DNA of 64,000 bases, taken from contig NZ_JAKRNK010000014.1 of assembly GCF_022346885.1 (NCBI RefSeq), forward strand, positions 1-64,000, in the 5' to 3' direction. Positions 47,642 through 56,810 of the stretch are shown here, piece after piece; position 1 is the stretch's first letter, and every line of letters begins with the position of its first letter. Source of the DNA: Paenibacillus sp. ACRRX. GTDB lineage: Bacteria > Bacillota > Bacilli > Paenibacillales > Paenibacillaceae. Under the pieces are notes generated by a model, which searched no databases, was not told the DNA's origin, and was given only the letters and a program-made list of their open reading frames with translations. The translations under genes were made by a program, and so were the position numbers.

Positions 47642-47706
47642 GGCAAACCATACGATTATGACTGTTATATCCGATATATTTCGTAATTAGCCATATTATT
47701 TCTATA

Positions 47707-48561
47707 TTATGTTAAAATTCGCACTGCATACACTTCTTTGCAGAAGCCACGCAGTCCATTATATATCCGCGCAATCTTCGACTCCTTAGATACAAGACCA
47801 AATACTGTCGGTCCGCTGCCCGACATCAAAACGCCTTCCGCACCGAGTCTAATCATGGCTTCCTTTAATTGCTGTACTTCCGGGTGCATCGGCAGCGTGA
47901 CGTCCTCAAGCACGTTCCCTAAGTTCTCACATATCCCATGAAATGATTGAGATTCAATAGCATCTATCATACTCGCTAGCGATGGATGCTTCTCAATGCG
48001 ATTAGCTCTGAAACGCCCGTATACATCAGCCGTTGATACATTAATCGGCGGCTTGGCAAGCACAACCCAGCACTGCGGGGGATTAGAAATGTGCTCCAAC
48101 TTCTCTCCGCGACCACGCGCAATTGCTGTTCCGCCTGTTACACAGAAGGGCACGTCGGAACCTAATTCTGAGCCTAATGCTTGCAGCTCCTGTTCCGAAA
48201 TATTCAGCCTCCATAGGCGGTTCAAGCCGCGCAGAGCGGCTGCGGCATCACTGCTGCCTCCTGCAAGTCCTGCTGCGACCGGTATCTTCTTATCCAAGTG
48301 AATATAGACGCCTTGTCGAACTTCGTATCTTTCCTTTATCAGCTTTGCAGCCTGAAAGGCCAGATTCTTCTCGTCTAACGGTATGTAACCAGCTTGGCTG
48401 GAAATAATAATCGTGTCGCGCGGAAGCTCCTCCATCTCTAGTCGATCGGCCAGGTCAACCATCGTCATAACCATTTCAACTTCGTGGAATCCGTCTTCTC
48501 GCTTACGCAATACATCCAGCATTAGATTGATCTTTGCTGGTGCCTTCTCATACACTTTCAC
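47707..48561 (-). CDS. ispE: 4-diphosphocytidyl-2-C-methyl-D-erythritol kinase
   Basis: GHMP kinase of the MEP isoprenoid pathway. [26 protein letters not shown], the ATP loop [19 protein letters not shown], and [11 protein letters not shown] near the end. 284 aa. GTG start at 48561 with GAAGGG upstream. It starts 16 bp after the possible small ORF at 48578-48691. Confidence 0.96.
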   Translation of the reverse strand: MKVYEKAPAKINLMLDVLRKREDGFHEVEMVMTMVDLADRLEMEELPRDTIIISSQAGYIPLDEKNLAFQAAKLIKERYEVRQGVYIHLDKKIPVAAGLAGGSSDAAAALRGLNRLWRLNISEQELQALGSELGSDVPFCVTGGTAIARGRGEKLEHISNPPQCWVVLAKPPINVSTADVYGRFRANRIEKHPSLASMIDAIESQSFHGICENLGNVLEDVTLPMHPEVQQLKEAMIRLGAEGVLMSGSGPTVFGLVSKESKIARIYNGLRGFCKEVYAVRILT

Positions 48562-48577
48562 CGGCTTTCACCCTTCT

Positions 48578-48691
48578 TTACGATATCAGAATATATAAGA
48601 ATCCGCAGATGGAAAGGAAAATGCCTTCATTCTGATTCGCGATAAAAACACCAGAGCCTGCAATGCTCAACTGCTCGGCTAACTTTATCAA
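48578..48691 (-). CDS. Possible 37-residue ORF upstream of ispE
   Basis: TTG-initiated frame directly behind AAGGAGG (5-nt spacing), ending TAA, with a plausible promoter 70 bp upstream and ispE 16 bp downstream. The peptide starts MIKLAEQLSIAGSGV and ends in a hydrophobic stretch GIFLSICGFLYILIS. I do not recognise it. It could be a leader peptide or a small membrane peptide; it may also be a remnant of the ispE start region. Support is the ribosome site only. Confidence 0.4.
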   Translation of the reverse strand: MIKLAEQLSIAGSGVFIANQNEGIFLSICGFLYILIS

Positions 48692-48759
48692 TCGCTCCTC
48701 CTTGTGAACTCTAACAAGTTCATATAGAGGTTATTCTCACCCTTCGGATCGCTTTCGTT

Positions 48760-48788
48760 ATTATAACAGACTATGACATGCAAGTCAT
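48760..48788 (-). promoter_or_regulatory. Probable promoter of ispE
   Basis: TATAAT (48760-48765) with ATGACT (48783-48788) at 17-bp spacing on the minus strand. Perfect -10, moderate -35. Confidence 0.6.
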
Positions 48789-48877
48789 TCGTGAATGGTT
48801 TGTAAAGGCAGCCCTGTAAGAAAGGCGTTATATCAGCTATTTCCCTTTGCTCACGCTTGTATTCCCTTCGTTAACAT

Positions 48878-48923
48878 AAAAAGCGAACCTCGCGCCTGCG
48901 TGGCGTCAAAAGGTCCGCTTATA
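48878..48923 (-). terminator. Terminator after sspF
   Basis: AAGCGgACCT / AGGTtCGCTT stem followed by TTTATG on the minus strand, with an inner GC-rich loop, 16 bp after sspF. Confidence 0.75.
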
Positions 48924-48938
48924 AGTCATGCTGTATCC

Positions 48939-49115
48939 TTAATTTTTACGAGAGGCTGCTTCCTCGGCCAATTGAATCGCGCGTTTTACCATATTGCCGG
49001 CATCCTTTGCCTTAATGGATCCCCAACCCTCTTTTTGAACCGTATCGTAGAATCCAAGGTCTTTAGCTAACTCATACTTTAGTTCTTCTGACATGACACT
49101 TCTTCTGCGGCTCAT
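48939..49115 (-). CDS. sspF: Small acid-soluble spore protein, SspF type
   Basis: 58-residue alpha/beta-type SASP-family protein: [31 protein letters not shown] and [19 protein letters not shown]. It lies between veg and ispE, the place of sspF in B. subtilis. Such proteins coat DNA in the forespore. ATG 49115 follows AAGGAGG at 6-7 nt. The residue usually cleaved by Gpr (E-[IL]A) is not obvious, consistent with the divergent SspF subgroup. Confidence 0.93.
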   Translation of the reverse strand: MSRRRSVMSEELKYELAKDLGFYDTVQKEGWGSIKAKDAGNMVKRAIQLAEEAASRKN

Positions 49116-49342
49116 ATAAGTACCTCCTTATAGTGCTTAACAAATCGAGTTGGAGACAGAGTTAGAAGAGATTGCATTGCAATTATAGTGTTAGTCAATA
49201 TGTCGAGCTTCATGCAAAGGTAAACAGACAAAAAATGGGATGGATTATAATTCACCCTTTGCCTATCCCAATACAATAGTTCATTACAAAAGCCGACTCC
49301 ATCACACTCCAAGCCTGCTTGACATAAGAAATATAGAAATAC

Positions 49343-49371
49343 AAAAAAGCAGCCCTCTCGGACTGCTTTAC
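49343..49371 (-). terminator. Terminator after veg
   Basis: AAAGCAGTCC-GAGA-GGGCTGCTTT with a TTTTTT-rich tail on the minus strand, 10 bp after veg. Confidence 0.92.
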
Positions 49372-49380
49372 ATCACATCA

Positions 49381-49656
49381 TTAACTGCGAATATACTCAA
49401 TCTTCAACTCGCCGTTATCTGCGCAGACGGTAACTTCTACCGACTCGGTCAATATATCTGCATAGCTGTAGGAGACACGCTTGGCATTCTGCTGCTCCTG
49501 ATCCAAACTTACAACAAAAACAGAAGGGTAGGTTTCTTCCAATACGCCCGTGCGTTCAATCGTCTTGCGACGGCCTCCATTCGCACGAAGCAGAATCTTC
49601 TGTCCAACATGGGCTTCAAGACAGCGTCGTATTTCAAACAGCGCATTTTTAGCCAT
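49381..49656 (-). CDS. veg: Veg protein (biofilm/sporulation-related, DUF1021)
   Basis: 91 aa; [48 protein letters not shown] is the Veg core, an SH3-like fold by family. In B. subtilis it stimulates biofilm gene expression. ATG 49656 with AGAGGTG about 10 nt upstream; GTG codons at 49668 and 49665 are less likely. Strong tandem promoters precede it. Confidence 0.94.
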   Translation of the reverse strand: MAKNALFEIRRCLEAHVGQKILLRANGGRRKTIERTGVLEETYPSVFVVSLDQEQQNAKRVSYSYADILTESVEVTVCADNGELKIEYIRS

Positions 49657-49682
49657 TTCAACTACCACCTCTTTCCTTGTCC

Positions 49683-49711
49683 ATTATAAACAATTAAAGG
49701 GGAGGTGTCAA
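49683..49711 (-). promoter_or_regulatory. veg promoter, proximal
   Basis: TTGACA (49706-49711), 17-bp spacer, TATAAT (49683-49688) on the minus strand: both hexamers perfect. Confidence 0.93.
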
Positions 49712-49722
49712 ATAAACAAATA

Positions 49723-49752
49723 ATTATAACAATATTATTAAAACCATGTCAA
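49723..49752 (-). promoter_or_regulatory. veg promoter, distal
   Basis: TTGACA (49747-49752), 18-bp spacer, TATAAT (49723-49728) on the minus strand, 41 bp upstream of the proximal one; again both hexamers perfect. Confidence 0.9.
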
Positions 49753-49821
49753 TTCATTTTTATACCCAATTTTGTAGGATGTGATTCAAGACCTATATTT
49801 ATGCATAATGACCTAAAAAAA

Positions 49822-50715
49822 TTAAGTAACGGATGGTGTAACGTTCAGCGTGGACAGGTCTTTCCACTTCGGCATACCTAGTCGATGGCTCCCCCGAGTT
49901 TCAATGCCACCTAACCCTTCCGTACCTGTTATCGTATGCGGAGCAATGTCCGCAATATGAATAGTGTCGCGAATGGAGGTGTAGGCTGCTTTGGCCGCCA
50001 CGTATGCCGGATCAAGTGCATGAATCATAATACGGCCCGGGGAGCTGGCAAAGTTTGCGCCGTTTTGTAGCAGCGCCTCAAAGTGAGACTGACAGGCACC
50101 TGCTATAACCGTTAACATATCCAGGTTCCGTTCATACTGCCTAGCCGTCTTGACTGCATTTACGAAGTTTTGTGAATTTTTATAACTCTGCAGACTATAT
50201 AAGTCTCGATGCTTTAAACCTTTTAACACGCCGTCATGCCCTGTAATCACGATAATATCTGGACGCGATCGAGGCAACAGTGTGTAAACAGCGTCAGACA
50301 TCTTGGCCTCCGACACGTAGTGCCCTTCTGCGGGAACCCGCAGTTGGTTATACAAGGTCATGCTTTTTTGTAAATAGTTCGGGTCTCCGTCCAGATGAAG
50401 CACCTTGCCTGGCATTTCGAAATGGGCCGCCTGGTTCGGAGCATCAGCAAATTGAAATTCTGTTTGACGGCGCTCTGATTGGCGCTGTCTGTGGCGTTCC
50501 AGTGCTTCCACGGATTCAATCATTTTAATTTGTGCTTGCTGCTTACGCCGTTTCATCGTTGTCTCAGGCACATTGACCAGATCTGATGTCGGAGCATCGG
50601 CCACTAGTCGATAATCCGTTCCTTTTAACAACGATATGTGCTCATAAATCCCTTCTATCCGGAATGTAATATCCCCACCATAAGATTTGCGTATGACCAG
50701 ATCTCCCACCTTCAT
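49822..50715 (-). CDS. yabG: Sporulation-specific protease YabG
   Basis: Cysteine protease of the mother cell that processes spore-coat proteins. 297 aa. N-terminus MKVGDLVIRKSYGGDITFRI; central VLHLDGDPNYLQKSM; the IIVITGHDGVL and AGACQSHFEALL segments contain the likely catalytic His and Cys. ATG behind AGAGGTG. A sigma-K promoter precedes it. Confidence 0.95.
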   Translation of the reverse strand: MKVGDLVIRKSYGGDITFRIEGIYEHISLLKGTDYRLVADAPTSDLVNVPETTMKRRKQQAQIKMIESVEALERHRQRQSERRQTEFQFADAPNQAAHFEMPGKVLHLDGDPNYLQKSMTLYNQLRVPAEGHYVSEAKMSDAVYTLLPRSRPDIIVITGHDGVLKGLKHRDLYSLQSYKNSQNFVNAVKTARQYERNLDMLTVIAGACQSHFEALLQNGANFASSPGRIMIHALDPAYVAAKAAYTSIRDTIHIADIAPHTITGTEGLGGIETRGSHRLGMPKWKDLSTLNVTPSVT

Positions 50716-50734
50716 GCCCTTATCACCTCTTACC

Positions 50735-50764
50735 TATCGTATGGGCGGAAGTCAGGATTGGTGC
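50735..50764 (-). promoter_or_regulatory. sigma-K promoter of yabG
   Basis: GCACC (50760-50764), 16-bp spacer, CATACGATA (50735-50743) on the minus strand. The -10 fits CATAnnnTA exactly. yabG is sigma-K dependent in B. subtilis. Confidence 0.8.
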
Positions 50765-50770
50765 CTAAAC

Positions 50771-50792
50771 AAAAAAGCCCCTTTTGGGGGCT
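50771..50792 (-). terminator. Terminator after rsmA
   Basis: AGCCCC-CAAAA-GGGGCT followed by TTTTTG on the minus strand, 40 bp after rsmA. Confidence 0.93.
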
Positions 50793-50831
50793 AGCTGGTT
50801 ATAAATAGAGGCGCTAAAATTATGTAACTAA

Positions 50832-51725
<894 letters not shown>

Positions 51726-51880
51726 TTACCCGCCTTCCATAAATTTACACACATTCGCAAATTTTCACCTAATGTGGGCCTTAAATGCTCCAATTCGTAT
51801 CCCGATACCTCAGTTAGTACGATAAAATCTAATGATCATAAGCATCGAAATATATGCTGTCGTCCTATTGACACTTACAT

Positions 51881-52423
51881 TTAATTGGTGTCTAGACGTC
51901 GCAGAGCATCTTCAAATTCTTCTCGACTAATCTGAAAGGTCGTACAACGCTTTAATAATTGCTTGGCATTACAATACCCTATACCTAGTATTTCACCTAG
52001 TCTCATGCGTCTATCGGCCGATCCCTCATAAGCAGTAAGTCCTGCCTGGACCAGATCAGTCCAGGTAAGCACTGTGCCTTCATAGGCAGGCATCTCTGTT
52101 CGCAGATGATCAAGTGCATGGCGAATCGCTGCGGGCGAAGCATTCTCCACCCCAATGTCCCCTTTGGCGAGCGCCTCCTGCTTGGTTAGGAATGCATGCT
52201 TGCATCCAGGTACACGAGCTGCAATCGCTTTGCGAATCCGTTCACCAGCGAAGTCAGGGTCCGTAAATATAATAACGCCCCGGCGCTCATGCGCCAGCGC
52301 GATCTTCTTAAACGTCATCTCATTTAGAGCCGATCCGCCAGTCTCAATAGTATCTGCATCTACCGCTCGTTTTATCGCTACGGTGTCGTCTCTTCCTTCA
52401 ACGACAATAACCTCACGTATCAC
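51881..52423 (-). CDS. rnmV: Ribonuclease M5
   Basis: Matures 5S rRNA. TOPRIM domain: REVIVVEGRDDTVAIKRAV with catalytic Glu, and IIFTDPDFAGERIR. The open frame begins at 52495, but a terminator lies inside that part (52465-52490), and GTG 52423 is 9 nt from AAAGGGG. TTG 52429 is an alternative. 180 aa, close to the 186 of B. subtilis. Confidence 0.93.
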   Translation of the reverse strand: MIREVIVVEGRDDTVAIKRAVDADTIETGGSALNEMTFKKIALAHERRGVIIFTDPDFAGERIRKAIAARVPGCKHAFLTKQEALAKGDIGVENASPAAIRHALDHLRTEMPAYEGTVLTWTDLVQAGLTAYEGSADRRMRLGEILGIGYCNAKQLLKRCTTFQISREEFEDALRRLDTN

Positions 52424-52464
52424 AGGCAATTGCCCCTTTCCCAAAAAAAGTACAACTAAAATAC

Positions 52465-52490
52465 AAAAGAAGAGGGAATCCCCTCTTCTT
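52465..52490 (-). terminator. Terminator between yabE and rnmV
   Basis: AAGAAGAGGG-GATT-CCCTCTTCTT followed by TTGTATTTT on the minus strand. It ends the 3D-domain gene and excludes the longer rnmV frame. Confidence 0.88.
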
Positions 52491-52572
52491 AGCATGACAT
52501 ATTTGAATATGAATTACTATATCATAAATACACAGCTGCAATCCACACAGCTAACACTACACTAGAGACTTC

Positions 52573-53694
52573 CTAACTCGCCTCCGGCTTCACAGGACCG
52601 ATCACATAAACCGTATATCCCTTCTTGCGTCCGAAACGCTGCACTTGCTTGGAGGAGTCGTAATATACATCAATGATGTTGCCTTTGACGGCTCCACCTG
52701 TGTCTTCAGCACGGCGGAAGCCAATGCCTTCGATGTATACCCACCAGCCAAGTGGAATGACCTTCGGATCTACCGCAATCGTACGACCTTCGGTTACTTT
52801 TGTTCCGGAGGCTGTTTTGGCCCCCACAGAACCTGGAGTTTCCGTGTATGCTGTTAATTGCACATTCGTAATTTTTTTCTTGTAATCAAAATCTGAGTTG
52901 CCGCCAGAAGACTGACCAACGTCATCGCTATCCGCAGACAGTACCACTAATTCAGGTTCTTTTTTCGTACCGTAAGCGATAACCTTATTGACTTGTTTGG
53001 CCTGCACTTTTTTGTCTACCATACGGGCAGTGACAAGCTTCCCATCTTCGAAGGTCTTTTCGATCTTTTGTACGACCAAACCTGACTGGCCCTGCTGCAC
53101 TGTCTTTTTGGTACCCTTCTTCATATCCGGGTTTGCCTGTTTGACGACTTGATAAGGAACCTTCACCTTACGCTCCTCAACCCCTTTGGTCACACGCACA
53201 ACTTTGATGTTCATGTTAGACGCAATCGAGGTCAACTTGCTTGGGAAAATTTTATCTTGCGCTTTCAGGTTAATATTTAATTGAGTAAGTGCTTGTTTGA
53301 CATTGTCCTTAGTTGTATACAACGTCTTCGTTAGCCCATCCACCGTAATCTGAATTGGCTTAGCACGTTCTATGGTGATTTGAGCCCCATCTTTGACTTC
53401 AGTATCTAACGCTACAGATACTTCGTCATGACTTCCTACCGCTATCGTGTGCTCATCCAAAACATCACGAAGCGTTTCCTGGCGAGTTTCCAAACGACGC
53501 TCTTGTCCATCTACGACAATGGCGACCGTCTTTTTGGAATAACTGAATCCCACCAGCACACTAACTAAAGTTATAGCGATTGCAACTACAGCAATTACAG
53601 AAACAACACGCACATTTTCATGCTTCCATCGCATTGCGAGTGACTTGCTGGATGATCGGGGATCATGGGGATCGTTGTTCACGAAGTTGCCCAT
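52573..53694 (-). CDS. yabE: Cell-wall protein with DUF348 repeats, G5 and 3D domains (YabE-like)
   Basis: Probable membrane-anchored or secreted muralytic protein of the resuscitation-promoting-factor/stationary-phase group. Membrane helix at about 30-55, ubiquitin-like DUF348 repeats at about 60-200 (TVAIVVDGQERRLETRQETL; ITVDGLTKTLYTTKDNVKQAL), a G5 domain about 205-265, a linker with Ser/Gly/Asp, and a C-terminal 3D domain (YTVYVIGPVKP end; DTGGAVKGNIIDVYYDS). ATG 53694 behind AAGGAGG. Behind a c-di-AMP riboswitch. Confidence 0.94.
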   Translation of the reverse strand: MGNFVNNDPHDPRSSSKSLAMRWKHENVRVVSVIAVVAIAITLVSVLVGFSYSKKTVAIVVDGQERRLETRQETLRDVLDEHTIAVGSHDEVSVALDTEVKDGAQITIERAKPIQITVDGLTKTLYTTKDNVKQALTQLNINLKAQDKIFPSKLTSIASNMNIKVVRVTKGVEERKVKVPYQVVKQANPDMKKGTKKTVQQGQSGLVVQKIEKTFEDGKLVTARMVDKKVQAKQVNKVIAYGTKKEPELVVLSADSDDVGQSSGGNSDFDYKKKITNVQLTAYTETPGSVGAKTASGTKVTEGRTIAVDPKVIPLGWWVYIEGIGFRRAEDTGGAVKGNIIDVYYDSSKQVQRFGRKKGYTVYVIGPVKPEAS

Positions 53695-53898
53695 TTCTCG
53701 GTCCTCCTTACATAGTCCCGCCGTCGAGAAGTTATGCATGATACATCTGACGCGACTATTGGATATTTTTGCGAAAAATAAGCTTGTGCCTGCCTATCTC
53801 TCACACCAACTCCAGTAACGGTCGTCTCTTCCTCCTTGTTCTTACAACCTATGAACCCGCTCCGCAAAATATGCAAGGATGCGAGTCTCGTAAGATGC

Positions 53899-53947
53899 AA
53901 AAACAAAAGAAGCCTGTCTCAAGAGGACTCTCTTTCGTGGCTTCTTC
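53899..53947 (-). terminator. Expression-platform terminator of the c-di-AMP riboswitch
   Basis: AAGAAGCC (53939-53946) pairs with GGCTTCTT (53907-53914), with an inner GAGAGTCC/CTCTT hairpin, followed by TTGTTTTT on the minus strand. It sits about 50 nt after the aptamer and 200 bp before yabE. Confidence 0.8.
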
Positions 53948-53999
53948 ATCAAGACCCAAACAAAACAACAGTCTAGGGCTCACACGAGGACCTCTCTCC

Positions 54000-54174
54000 G
54001 TACGCTTGCGAGGTTAGCTGTCGGGTTCGGGCTATGAGAGTCGCCCTATAAGAACATATCGGCTCACGGCTCGACAGCTCTTAATTCACCCCAAGGATAC
54101 ACTCCGCACCTGCTGGCACTTGCAGCATGCTTCTGGTTCCCCCGCTCTCCAAATCAATGGAAATTCAGCGTTAC
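54000..54174 (-). ncRNA. c-di-AMP riboswitch (ydaO-yuaA class)
   Basis: Conserved ydaO blocks in order on the minus strand: GGGGGAACCAG near 54143, GGGGTGAATTAAGAGC near 54093, and CCCGAACCCGACAGCTAACC with CTCGCAAGCG to about 54003. The ends pair as ACGCT/AGCGT (P1). Genes for 3D-domain cell-wall proteins are a standard target. Ligand binding is expected to favour the terminator downstream. Confidence 0.93.
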
Positions 54175-54220
54175 TGGTTGGTTGGAACAATATTCAAGTT
54201 CAATCGAACTTCTGTGAGAA

Positions 54221-54250
54221 ATCATATCGTGTTTATGACAAAGTTGTAAA
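54221..54250 (-). promoter_or_regulatory. sigma-A promoter of the riboswitch-yabE unit
   Basis: TTTACA (54245-54250), 18-bp spacer, TATGAT (54221-54226) on the minus strand, about 45 bp before the aptamer. Confidence 0.7.
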
Positions 54251-54372
54251 GACTGCCGCAATCACGTTTTTCGTTAAAAACAACAAAAATAAAGCCAAAT
54301 TTACTCATTTTATCAAACAAATCCATGTATATGTTGGTGTAGAACTTTTTTTCGTTAGTTTTTCGTTGATTT

Positions 54373-55140
54373 TCAACGTATGTCAAAACATGTAAGAGCA
54401 TTTTCGGTTGTTTTTCTGCAAAATTCTTCTAAATCCATATCCTTTAATCCAGCTGCTACCTCTGCCACTAACCGAACGTATCCGGTTTCATTCCGTTTCC
54501 CCCGATAAGGATGAGGAGTCAAATAAGGAGCATCCGTTTCCACCAATAAACGATCCATTGGAACCTGTTTAAGTACCTCTTTTGGCTGTTTAGCATTCTT
54601 AAACGTGACTGGGCCGCCGAACGAAATATAAAAGCCCATATCCAGACACATTTTAGCGGTCTCCCAGCTTCCTGAGAACGAATGCATAATGCCTCCAACC
54701 TCTTTTGCATTTTCTTCTCTCAAAATACGAACTACATCTTCATGTGCATCACGATTGTGTATGATAATTGGCATATCCAATTCACGTGCGAGTCCGATTT
54801 GCTCTCTGAATACACGTTGCTGTACATCCTTTGGTGATGTATCCCAATGATAATCGAGTCCAATTTCACCAATAGCTACTACTTTTTTATGCTCAGTCAA
54901 CTTGGCGATCCAATCGATATCCGTCTTCTGCATCGTAATTGCATCAACTGGGTGCCATCCCACAGCCGCATAAATAAAGGGGTACTTCTCCGCCAACTCC
55001 ATGGTCGTCGGGATCGTTTCCCGGTTAAAGCCTACGTTTACCATTCGTGTCACGCCTTGTTCTAAAGCGCGAGCAATTACTTCCTCACGATCTTCATTAA
55101 AGGCTTCATTATCCAAATGGGTATGTGTGTCAAATATCAT
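54373..55140 (-). CDS. tatD: TatD-family metal-dependent DNase
   Basis: 255 aa amidohydrolase-fold hydrolase. Metal ligands in FDTHTHLDNEAF, the GEIGLDYHWD glutamate, IIIHNRDAHEDV and GGIMHSFSGS histidines, and LLVETDAPYLTP aspartate. By family a 3'-5' exonuclease acting on DNA/RNA. It lies next to yabE, like yabD in B. subtilis. ATG at 55140, 35 bp after the HD-domain gene. Confidence 0.95.
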   Translation of the reverse strand: MIFDTHTHLDNEAFNEDREEVIARALEQGVTRMVNVGFNRETIPTTMELAEKYPFIYAAVGWHPVDAITMQKTDIDWIAKLTEHKKVVAIGEIGLDYHWDTSPKDVQQRVFREQIGLARELDMPIIIHNRDAHEDVVRILREENAKEVGGIMHSFSGSWETAKMCLDMGFYISFGGPVTFKNAKQPKEVLKQVPMDRLLVETDAPYLTPHPYRGKRNETGYVRLVAEVAAGLKDMDLEEFCRKTTENALTCFDIR

Positions 55141-55175
55141 GTCGAATTACTCTCCTTGTATCCTCTAGTAGGTTC

Positions 55176-56471
55176 CTACTGTGACGCTCGATCCTCTTGT
55201 AGTTGAAGTAGTCGGACAACTGATTCAGAAAGTCGCGGGGCTGCCTGTCTGATTTTATCAATCGGAAAATATATATAATGCTTACCACGATGCAATCCAC
55301 TGATAGAGCGAACAATATCCGACTTTTTTGACAGTTCGACCAATTGTTGGTCACGATCGAGCAATAAAATGTGCATTTGTGTCGGTTCTTCTCCAGAACG
55401 ATACACATCATAAGGCATATCAGTAGGGGAATCAAACCATAGATCATAAGCGGGATCAAGTCCTGCAGCCTTCCATTGCTGACAAAGTTCTTCCATTAGC
55501 TCCGTATTTAACTGATCGACCTCTACATATTTATACAACTTTCGTTCCATGAATCGCTGACATAATTCTGAAAGCCGCTCATCCTGCTCCCCCATCCACT
55601 GAGTAAATACGGTTTGGACAAAGGCCTCATCCAATTGAACATATTGTGCAGAAGTAATAGTCCCTTCAAATAAGGAATCTAGCGGCGCCAGAAAGTAAGA
55701 AAATACATATCCCGAGTGATATAGTTCAGTAGCACGCTTAAAAATAAGTCGCAGCAGCAATTCCGAACTTCGTGTCACCGGATGAAAGTATACTTGCCAA
55801 TACATTTGATATCTCGACATTAAATAATGCTCTACAGCGTGCATACCACTTTCTTTTACGACAATCCGACCTTTATAAGGGCGAAGTACGCGTAATATCC
55901 GATCAATATCAAAAGTGCCGTAGTGAACTCCAGTATAATATGCATCCCGCAGCAAATAATCCATTCGATCAGCATCGAGAGGTCCCGAAACTAAATTTAC
56001 GACTATTTTCTTTTCATAAGTTTTGCGTATAATAGAAGCAATACGTTCTGGCAGCGTTGGGTCTCTGCGTGTTAGTACCCGATTGATGTCGGAATCCCCC
56101 AATATAATTCGGCATGTCCAGTCTTCATGATGAACATTGAAAGCCTCTTCAATGGAATGTGAAAATGGTCCGTGTCCAACATCATGAAGCAGTGCAGCAC
56201 ATAAGGCGACAAGCCCTTCCTCCTCAGGCCAGTCTTCAAACTGATTGCGTTCAAATTGAGAGATGATTCGTCTCGTAATCTCATAAACGCCCAAGGAGTG
56301 TGAGAACCTGCTGTGCTCGGCGCCATGGAAGGTCAGATATGACGTGCCAAGCTGCCTGATGCGCCGTAATCGTTGAAATTCCTTTGTATTGATGAGATCC
56401 CAGATCGTTCGATCCTGTACGTGTACATAATTATGCACTGGATCTTTAAACACCTTTTCTTCTCGCAGCAT
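55176..56471 (-). CDS. HD-domain phosphohydrolase (dGTPase/YwfO-like)
   Basis: 431 aa. HD motif residues in HSLGVYEITRR and LLHDVGHGPFSHSIEE, then DADRMDYLLRDAYYTGVHYG, the hallmark of dNTP triphosphohydrolase-like proteins (SAMHD1/YwfO group). Cytosolic. ATG 56471 behind AAAGGAGG. In B. subtilis ywfO is elsewhere, and this spot between abrB and tatD is held by metS. A role in dNTP pools or nucleotide stress is inferred only from the family. Confidence 0.9.
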   Translation of the reverse strand: MLREEKVFKDPVHNYVHVQDRTIWDLINTKEFQRLRRIRQLGTSYLTFHGAEHSRFSHSLGVYEITRRIISQFERNQFEDWPEEEGLVALCAALLHDVGHGPFSHSIEEAFNVHHEDWTCRIILGDSDINRVLTRRDPTLPERIASIIRKTYEKKIVVNLVSGPLDADRMDYLLRDAYYTGVHYGTFDIDRILRVLRPYKGRIVVKESGMHAVEHYLMSRYQMYWQVYFHPVTRSSELLLRLIFKRATELYHSGYVFSYFLAPLDSLFEGTITSAQYVQLDEAFVQTVFTQWMGEQDERLSELCQRFMERKLYKYVEVDQLNTELMEELCQQWKAAGLDPAYDLWFDSPTDMPYDVYRSGEEPTQMHILLLDRDQQLVELSKKSDIVRSISGLHRGKHYIYFPIDKIRQAAPRLSESVVRLLQLQEDRASQ

Positions 56472-56525
56472 ATTCCTACCTCCTTTTTTCATTTCAGTTA
56501 GTAACTGTTAGTTTTACTCTGTCAT

Positions 56526-56532
56526 TTCGACA
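56526..56532 (-). promoter_or_regulatory. Spo0A box near the HD-domain gene
   Basis: TGTCGAA on the minus strand, a perfect 0A box, 55 bp before the HD-domain gene start in the divergent region with abrB. Confidence 0.45.
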
Positions 56533-56713
56533 AATTATATGCTCTTTTAGACCTACCTAGTAATGGGGTATTATTGATTATTCTGACAACTGTGTTTAAT
56601 AAAAAATTCCTTCTCTGACCAAAAATGAGATAAAAATCGTTGATATCTAATAAAAAACAGCTAAAACTATAAGATAAACCATAAATTAGCATCAAAACTA
56701 GCAATATTTCTAG

Positions 56714-56742
56714 TTGACTAATATGGGAATGGTTGGTACGAT
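56714..56742 (+). promoter_or_regulatory. sigma-A promoter of abrB
   Basis: TTGACT (56714-56719), 17-bp spacer, TACGAT (56737-56742) on the plus strand, about 70 bp before abrB. Confidence 0.75.
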
Positions 56743-56765
56743 ATAAAACAACGAACATAGAATAT

Positions 56766-56772
56766 TGTCGAA
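56766..56772 (+). promoter_or_regulatory. Spo0A box downstream of the abrB promoter
   Basis: Perfect TGTCGAA at about +17 from the predicted start, the position expected for Spo0A repression of abrB (known in B. subtilis). Confidence 0.7.
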
Positions 56773-56810
56773 ACATGACATATTATAAGTTTAAAGAGGA
56801 GCGATTAATT

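Noticed and set aside
53679-53906. 75-codon frame between the c-di-AMP riboswitch and yabE
   Set aside because: Overlaps the yabE start and ribosome site; composition looks random, although an AAGGAGG occurs in it without a start codon.
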